Assembly: GCA_016714795.1 (NCBI GenBank)
Contig: JADKCA010000003.1
Coordinates: forward strand, 62,001-126,000
DNA length: 64,000 nucleotides
DNA from: Sphingomonadales bacterium
Lineage (GTDB): Bacteria; Pseudomonadota; Alphaproteobacteria; Sphingomonadales; Sphingomonadaceae
Direction of reading: 5' to 3'
Both the position numbers and the translations under genes were made by a program. Shown here one piece after another: positions 60,366 to 64,000 of the stretch. The notes beneath the pieces are model-generated. The model had not been told where the DNA came from and ran no database searches. It saw only the letters and a program-made list of their open reading frames with translations. Positions within the stretch are counted from its first letter, which is position 1. The number at the start of each line of letters is the position of its first letter.

Positions 60366-61127
60366 TCAGCGATCCCGCCCCAGAAACAGAAAATCCCTGT
60401 CCCAACTCTTCAGAGAGGCTCCGCCATCGACGAATATGGTCTGCCCGGTTGTCGCCTGCGCATTGGCCAGCCACAGCACGGCATCGGCAATGTCTTCGGG
60501 CTCAGGCAGGCGACCGAGCGGCATTGCGGCTTCAAGCGCCACCATTTGCGCGGGCAGATAGTCATCGGTGGGAATGGTGAGGCCGGGCGCAACCGCGTTG
60601 ACCCGCACCTTGGGTGCCAGCGCGCGGGCCAGCGTTTCAGTGGCGGCAGACAGGGTCAGCTTGGACAGGGTATAGCTCAGTTGATCCCCGCCTGGATGAC
60701 GAATGCGCTGATCGAGGATGTTGACGACACAGGCCTGATCCCCCTCTCCCAAATGCCGCGCCAGCTCTGTTGCAAGGATAACGGGTGCCACCGCGTTGAC
60801 TGCGTGATGATGCGCCAGCGCGGCAGGCGTCACCGTCTGTGCGTCATCATATTCGAATGCGGACGCATTGTTCACCAGCAGATCGGGTGGGCGACCGAAA
60901 TGACGGGCGACATCATCGATCAGGGCGGCGAGCCCTTCTCCATCCGCCAGATCGGCGTAGAAGCCATGCCAGTCCGCGCCGGTTGCGGTCAGCGTCGCAG
61001 CCAGATCTCCCTCAGGAGACTTGGCGGAGCGGCAGTGGAGCGCAAGCGCCCACCCTTCCATGGCCAGCCGCGCCGCAATCGCTGCGCCCATCCGCCGGAA
61101 GCCGCCGGTGACGAGCGCCAGCTTCAC
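60366..61127 (-). CDS. SDR oxidoreductase, pteridine-reductase/FolM-like
   Basis: A 253-residue short-chain dehydrogenase. The cofactor loop 'TGGFRRMG' has the arginine pair seen in pteridine reductases and FolM (TGxxRRxG), which prefer NADPH. Other motifs: 'NNAS', 'YTLSKLTL' (YxxxK) and 'VNAVAPGLTIP'. It overlaps the start of folB's end as ATGA (61124-61127), so a role in folate or pterin reduction is likely but inferred. It ends 131 bp before the infC start codon. Confidence 0.82.
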   Translation of the reverse strand: MKLALVTGGFRRMGAAIAARLAMEGWALALHCRSAKSPEGDLAATLTATGADWHGFYADLADGEGLAALIDDVARHFGRPPDLLVNNASAFEYDDAQTVTPAALAHHHAVNAVAPVILATELARHLGEGDQACVVNILDQRIRHPGGDQLSYTLSKLTLSAATETLARALAPKVRVNAVAPGLTIPTDDYLPAQMVALEAAMPLGRLPEPEDIADAVLWLANAQATTGQTIFVDGGASLKSWDRDFLFLGRDR

Positions 61128-61504
61128 CGCCGGTTCCTCACCAGCGTGATGCCAATATCTTCGCCGGATTCGGAAATGGCGAGCTTCACGATCTTCACCT
61201 CAACGCGCAGCACGCGATTATCCTGCACGAACAGCGTTTCGGCAATATGATCGGCGAGCGCCTCGATCAGCACAAAATGGACGCCTTCGGGAATCGCGGT
61301 CGTCATCGCCCGCTTGAGGTCCATATAGTTTTTGGAGGCGGAAAGCGGCGTTTCCGGCGCGAAGTGGCGCGGGCATTGCAGGTCAACCTTCACCGAAATC
61401 CGCACCGGCTGCGAAAGGTGGGTTTCTTCATAATAGATGCCGGTGAGAACGGGCACTTCAAGGTTGCTGACCTCAAGCGTCAGCCGGTCTTGTTCTACAG
61501 TCAT
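61124..61504 (-). CDS. folB: Dihydroneopterin aldolase
   Basis: A 126-residue FolB-type protein (tunnelling fold). 'LEVSNLEVPVLTGIYYEET' , 'FHFV..EALADHIAETLF' type sequence ('VHFVLIEALADHIAETLFV') with the catalytic region, and 'VEVKIVKLAISESGEDIGITLVRNR' are present. Family members convert dihydroneopterin to 6-hydroxymethyl-dihydropterin in folate synthesis. The usual conserved K of 'KP' is here 'KIVKLAI', so the match is good but not perfect. The ATG at 61504 was chosen over one 6 codons upstream. Coupled to the SDR gene downstream. Confidence 0.85.
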   Translation of the reverse strand: MTVEQDRLTLEVSNLEVPVLTGIYYEETHLSQPVRISVKVDLQCPRHFAPETPLSASKNYMDLKRAMTTAIPEGVHFVLIEALADHIAETLFVQDNRVLRVEVKIVKLAISESGEDIGITLVRNRR

Positions 61505-61534
61505 GGTGCGCCTTAGCGGCAAATCAGAGGCCTG

Positions 61535-62137
61535 TCATGACGCCGCGCGCATCAGGCGCTGCATCAGCCGGTCGCGCGTGTCCAGCACCAGCCGCGAGCG
61601 ATCTTCGAACACATACCGGTCCAGCGCTGCGCCGGACGCACGCAACGCCGACAGGCTGTCTTCCCAATCCAGCCCGGTTGAAGGAACGCCCCGCCCGAAG
61701 CCCAGCGCAGACAGAAGCAACGCCTCATAACGCGCCAGTGCCACGGCCCATCCGCGCGCGCTGGGGGCCGCTTCAATGGCATCCAGCAGAGCCGACAGGC
61801 CGGAATATAGCGTGGGGTAAGGGAGATGTTCGGGCAGAACCGAGGCCGACAAGGCCGTGGCCCATTCAATGCCCGCCGCCGCCAGCGGTTCCCCAAAGAG
61901 CGGCGCACGGCTCTGTTCCAGTTCCACTGTGAGAGAAGGCAGTTGCTCCGTCGTCCGTGCCCGCCACACGCCCTTGACGATGTTGCCCGGCAGCAGGACG
62001 GGCCGATGCACGCGGGATCGTCCACCGCGCACATAGCCCGCCAACAAGCCATGTTCTGCTGTCAAAGCCCGGACGATGGCTCCGGCCTCACCGTGCGCAC
62101 GGACCGCGCAGATGATGGCCGAAGCCGTGACGTGCAA
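61535..62137 (-). CDS. recO: DNA repair protein RecO
   Basis: A 200-residue RecO, which loads RecA with RecR and anneals DNA. 'MHVTASAIICAVRAHGEAGAIVRALTAEHGLLAGYVRGGRSRVHRPVLLPGNIV' is the OB-fold; the helical C-terminal part has 'RYEALLLSALGFG'. It is shorter than enterobacterial RecO (about 240) and lacks the C-terminal zinc-type cysteines, as in many sphingomonads. It ends 31 bp before folB on the same strand. Confidence 0.92.
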   Translation of the reverse strand: MHVTASAIICAVRAHGEAGAIVRALTAEHGLLAGYVRGGRSRVHRPVLLPGNIVKGVWRARTTEQLPSLTVELEQSRAPLFGEPLAAAGIEWATALSASVLPEHLPYPTLYSGLSALLDAIEAAPSARGWAVALARYEALLLSALGFGRGVPSTGLDWEDSLSALRASGAALDRYVFEDRSRLVLDTRDRLMQRLMRAAS

Positions 62138-62140
62138 GGA

Positions 62141-62551
62141 TCAGGCTCCGCCCTTTTGGGTGACGGCACCCATTTGTTCGAGCTGCGCGCCCATCATCTG
62201 GTGCATCAGGTTCACAGCCTTCAACGGCCGCACCATCACCTTGAAATTGATGATCTTGCCCTTGTCATTCCAGGTGATCATGTCGATGCCGTCAATGGTA
62301 ATGCCGTTGATCTTGTTGTTGAATTCCAGAATTGCGCTGGTCTCGTTGCGCCATTCGCCGACATAGGTGAAGCCTTCGCCGCCCAGAACCTTGCCCGCGC
62401 TGCCCAGATATTTGAGCGTGATCGCCTTGCCGCGCTGCGGCGTGAAGACGACCGGCGATTCAAACACCACATCATCATCCAGCATGTCTTCCAGCATTTT
62501 GGGATCATGCGACTTGAGATACTCATGCCATTGTTCGATCGGGTGGCTCAT
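62141..62551 (-). CDS. NTF2-like (SnoaL-fold) protein
   Basis: A 136-residue protein with an NTF2-like fold: N-terminal helices 'IEQWHEYLKSHDPKMLEDMLDDDVVFESPVVFTPQRGKAITLKYL', then beta strands 'GFTYVGEWRNETSAILEFNNKINGITIDGIDMITWNDKGKIINFKVMVRP' and a helical tail. Members are isomerases, dehydratases or binding proteins; no catalytic residue can be named. Start at 62551 follows AGGAG by 6 nt. It ends 3 bp before recO. Confidence 0.85.
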   Translation of the reverse strand: MSHPIEQWHEYLKSHDPKMLEDMLDDDVVFESPVVFTPQRGKAITLKYLGSAGKVLGGEGFTYVGEWRNETSAILEFNNKINGITIDGIDMITWNDKGKIINFKVMVRPLKAVNLMHQMMGAQLEQMGAVTQKGGA

Positions 62552-62573
62552 TTCACTCTCCTTTTCCGGTTGA

Positions 62574-63260
62574 TCATTGTCCGCGCCATATGCGCAGGTT
62601 GAGTGTCGGCGGCGCACCCCGGTCTTCCGCCGGGCAGGCGCGCCATTCACCCTTGGGGGCAACGCACAGCATCACTTCGTTCAGCCAGCCACCGCGATCC
62701 GTGCGCACCGAAATCGCGCTTTCGGGCAAGCCGCGATTGGCCTTGGCAAAAGCCTGCTGAAACTGGCGGACCGTGAGCTTTTTCCGAGACAAGGCATCCA
62801 TGTTCGGAAAAGCCAGCTTGCTCCAATAGCTGCGCGCTACAGCGAAATAGCGCGCGGGGTCGCTGGTAGCACAGGTGCCGTGCTTGGCCCATTCATGCTG
62901 CATCAACTGCGCAGAGGGCGTCATGCAGAAATTGCGCTTCAGCTCGGCCTCCGGAACCGCTGAAGAGGGCGCACAGAAAGCGGGATCATTGCGCCCCGCC
63001 GCTTCGGGCCACATCCCGTGCAGGATGAAGCCAAACCGACCGTTCGCACCGCTGCACTGCGTCTTGTCACGCGGGTTGCTCAGCCGGTTCCGGCAATATT
63101 GAGGGGACCAGCTGATTGCGAGCATGCTCCCGGTCGACTCCACCATGCCAATGGTGGACGGCGGTGAAAGGCGGACTTCAGCGGAAAGGCGTTCAGGCAC
63201 CTTGCAGTTGAGGGCCTGCGCATGGGCGATTGTGGGTGCAAGCGCCAAGATCAACGCCAT
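62574..63260 (-). CDS. Ribonuclease T2 family protein
   Basis: A 228-residue exported RNase T2 (signal peptide MALILALAPTIAHAQ). The two active-site segments are complete: H81 in 'FGFILHGMWPEA' and H122, E123, H127 in 'MQHEWAKHGTCA'. It cleaves single-stranded RNA in the periplasm or outside. Several cysteines suggest disulfides. The ATG at 63260 gives the natural signal peptide; further upstream the frame runs into a dispersed repeat and looks foreign. It ends 22 bp before the NTF2-like start. Confidence 0.9.
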   Translation of the reverse strand: MALILALAPTIAHAQALNCKVPERLSAEVRLSPPSTIGMVESTGSMLAISWSPQYCRNRLSNPRDKTQCSGANGRFGFILHGMWPEAAGRNDPAFCAPSSAVPEAELKRNFCMTPSAQLMQHEWAKHGTCATSDPARYFAVARSYWSKLAFPNMDALSRKKLTVRQFQQAFAKANRGLPESAISVRTDRGGWLNEVMLCVAPKGEWRACPAEDRGAPPTLNLRIWRGQ

Positions 63261-63269
63261 CCACACCCG

Positions 63270-63350
63270 CGGTGCTGAGCTTTTCGAAGCACCATTCTTC
63301 GTTCGCGCGCTCAAGGCAGGACGGTGCTTCGACAAGCTCAGCACGGCGGG
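63270..63350. repeat. Dispersed inverted repeat, copy 5 (variant)
   Basis: Left arm GGTGCTGAGCTTTTCGAAGC from 63271 and right arm GGTGCTTCGACAAGCTCAGC from 63323. It is the same family as the other four copies, with GTGCTGAGC in place of GTCCTGAGC on both sides, so the two arms changed together. It lies between nadC and the RNase T2 start. Confidence 0.85.
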
Positions 63351-63357
63351 GAGGCGT

Positions 63358-64000
63358 TCAAACACGCCCGAAATCCAGCCCGATGTCCGCGGCTGGCGCG
63401 CTCTGCGTGAGCCTGCCGACCGAGATATAGGTGACCCCGGTTTCCGCCCGTGCGCGGATCGTCTCCAGCGTCACGCCGCCGCTTGATTCAGTCGGCACGC
63501 GGCCCGCCACCAGCGCGACGGCCTCGCGCAGCATGTCCGGCCCCATATTGTCGAGCAGCAGATGCGTCGCACCCGCTGCCAGCCCCGGCTCGATCTGTTC
63601 GATCCGGTCCACTTCCAAAATGATCTGCGCCACTCCGGCATCGCGCGCGCGCATCACGGCTTCAGCCACGCCGCCTGCCACCGCGACATGATTATCCTTG
63701 ATCATCGCCGCATCCCACAGGCCCATGCGGTGGTTCTGCCCGCCGCCCATGCGCACGGCATATTTCTCCAGCACGCGCAGGCCGGGGATGGTCTTGCGCG
63801 TATCGAGCAGGGTGCAGCCCGTACCCGCAATCGCCTTCACATAGCTCTGCGTCATGGTGGCAATGCCGGAAAGGTGCTGGACCGTGTTGAGCGCGGAGCG
63901 TTCCGCCGTCAGCATCGCCCGCGCCTTGCCCGTCAAGCGCATCAGGTCTGTGCCCTTGCCAACTGTCTCGCCATCTTTCGAGAGCAGCTCAATCTCCACA
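63358..64000 (-). CDS. nadC: Nicotinate-nucleotide pyrophosphorylase, 5' end beyond window
   Basis: The last 213 codons of NadC (quinolinate phosphoribosyltransferase), which makes nicotinate mononucleotide from quinolinate in NAD synthesis. 'ERSALNTVQHLSGIAT', 'LDTRKTIPGLRVLEKYAVRMGGGQNHRMGLWDAAMIKDNH' and 'ILLEVDRIEQIEPG' type sequence with the phosphate-binding 'SSGGVTLETIRARAETGVTYISVG' end are diagnostic. The frame is open at the right edge; a GTG at 63999 is internal. About 70 N-terminal residues are outside. Confidence 0.96.
   Translation of the reverse strand, partial: VEIELLSKDGETVGKGTDLMRLTGKARAMLTAERSALNTVQHLSGIATMTQSYVKAIAGTGCTLLDTRKTIPGLRVLEKYAVRMGGGQNHRMGLWDAAMIKDNHVAVAGGVAEAVMRARDAGVAQIILEVDRIEQIEPGLAAGATHLLLDNMGPDMLREAVALVAGRVPTESSGGVTLETIRARAETGVTYISVGRLTQSAPAADIGLDFGRV

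Noticed and set aside
1..64000. Mobile elements, prophage, CRISPR arrays, rRNA genes
   Set aside because: I found no transposase, integrase, phage structural gene, regularly spaced repeat array or rRNA sequence; the only repeats are the short dispersed palindromes and in-gene repeats listed.

Overview
The window is a stretch of high-GC chromosome from an alphaproteobacterium, most likely a member of the Sphingomonadales (sphingomonads). The support is the gene content (argD-argF-hslO, free-standing rpsM-rpsK-rpoA-rplQ, a ligAB-type protocatechuate 4,5-dioxygenase, a carotenoid oxygenase, DUF3617 and DUF4893 secreted proteins, TonB-like small proteins) and five copies of a dispersed intergenic inverted repeat with the core CCGTCCTGAGCTTGTCGAA, which I recognise from sphingomonad genomes. 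The species cannot be fixed from the sequence alone. Most of the window is housekeeping. I see no insertion sequence, prophage, integrase or CRISPR array.

Layout. 1-3.6 kb: minus-strand argD-argF-hslO (arginine synthesis plus the redox chaperone Hsp33) followed by a DUF3617 secreted protein cut by the left edge. 3.7-6.1 kb: an unusual regulator that fuses two LuxR-like helix-turn-helix regions to an alpha/beta-hydrolase fold, divergent from an AraC-type regulator. 6.2-17.5 kb: rsmE, an M20 peptidase, ubiA, pmbA, an inositol-phosphatase-like gene, a TetR regulator divergent from a carotenoid oxygenase, DUF4893, a 3-hydroxybutyrate dehydrogenase, a YpfJ-like zinc peptidase and an LD-carboxypeptidase. 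17.6-20.2 kb: the alpha ribosomal operon. 20.2-25.8 kb: Nudix, TauE/SafE, class II aldolase, an orphan 2Fe-2S oxidoreductase subunit, a repeat-rich RcnB protein, a frameshifted Crp/Fnr regulator with a DUF2892 membrane protein, and YhhQ. 25.9-36.5 kb: tRNA-Arg(TCT), two PilZ proteins, recG, sdhE, mfd, a GGDEF/EAL protein, moaA and nadK. 36.7-47.6 kb: secA (interrupted by two one-base slips), argJ, several secreted or membrane proteins, a cysteine-paired Sel1 protein and trmFO. 47.6-55.7 kb: a Tad-related region with a lone Tad-domain protein, an EF-hand protein and two tandem copies of a three-gene module (vWA-TadG, TadE-like, TadF-like). 55.8-64 kb: a metY-like gene with an internal deletion, ligB-ligA, an HtrA-like pseudoprotease, infC with an apparent ATA start, a pteridine-reductase-like SDR with folB, recO, an NTF2-like protein, RNase T2 and nadC (cut by the right edge).

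Points that stand out: the duplicated Tad tip module with calcium-loop-like motifs and no pilus machinery beside it; the LuxR/LuxR/hydrolase fusion whose nucleophile position is Thr; an HtrA-PDZ protein that has lost the catalytic Asp and Ser; and three homopolymer-linked frameshifts (two in essential secA, one in a Crp/Fnr gene) that look more like sequencing error than biology. Several proteins carry cyclic-di-GMP domains (two PilZ, one GGDEF/EAL) and several exported proteins carry DxNxNG-type loops. Functional links between these are inference only.
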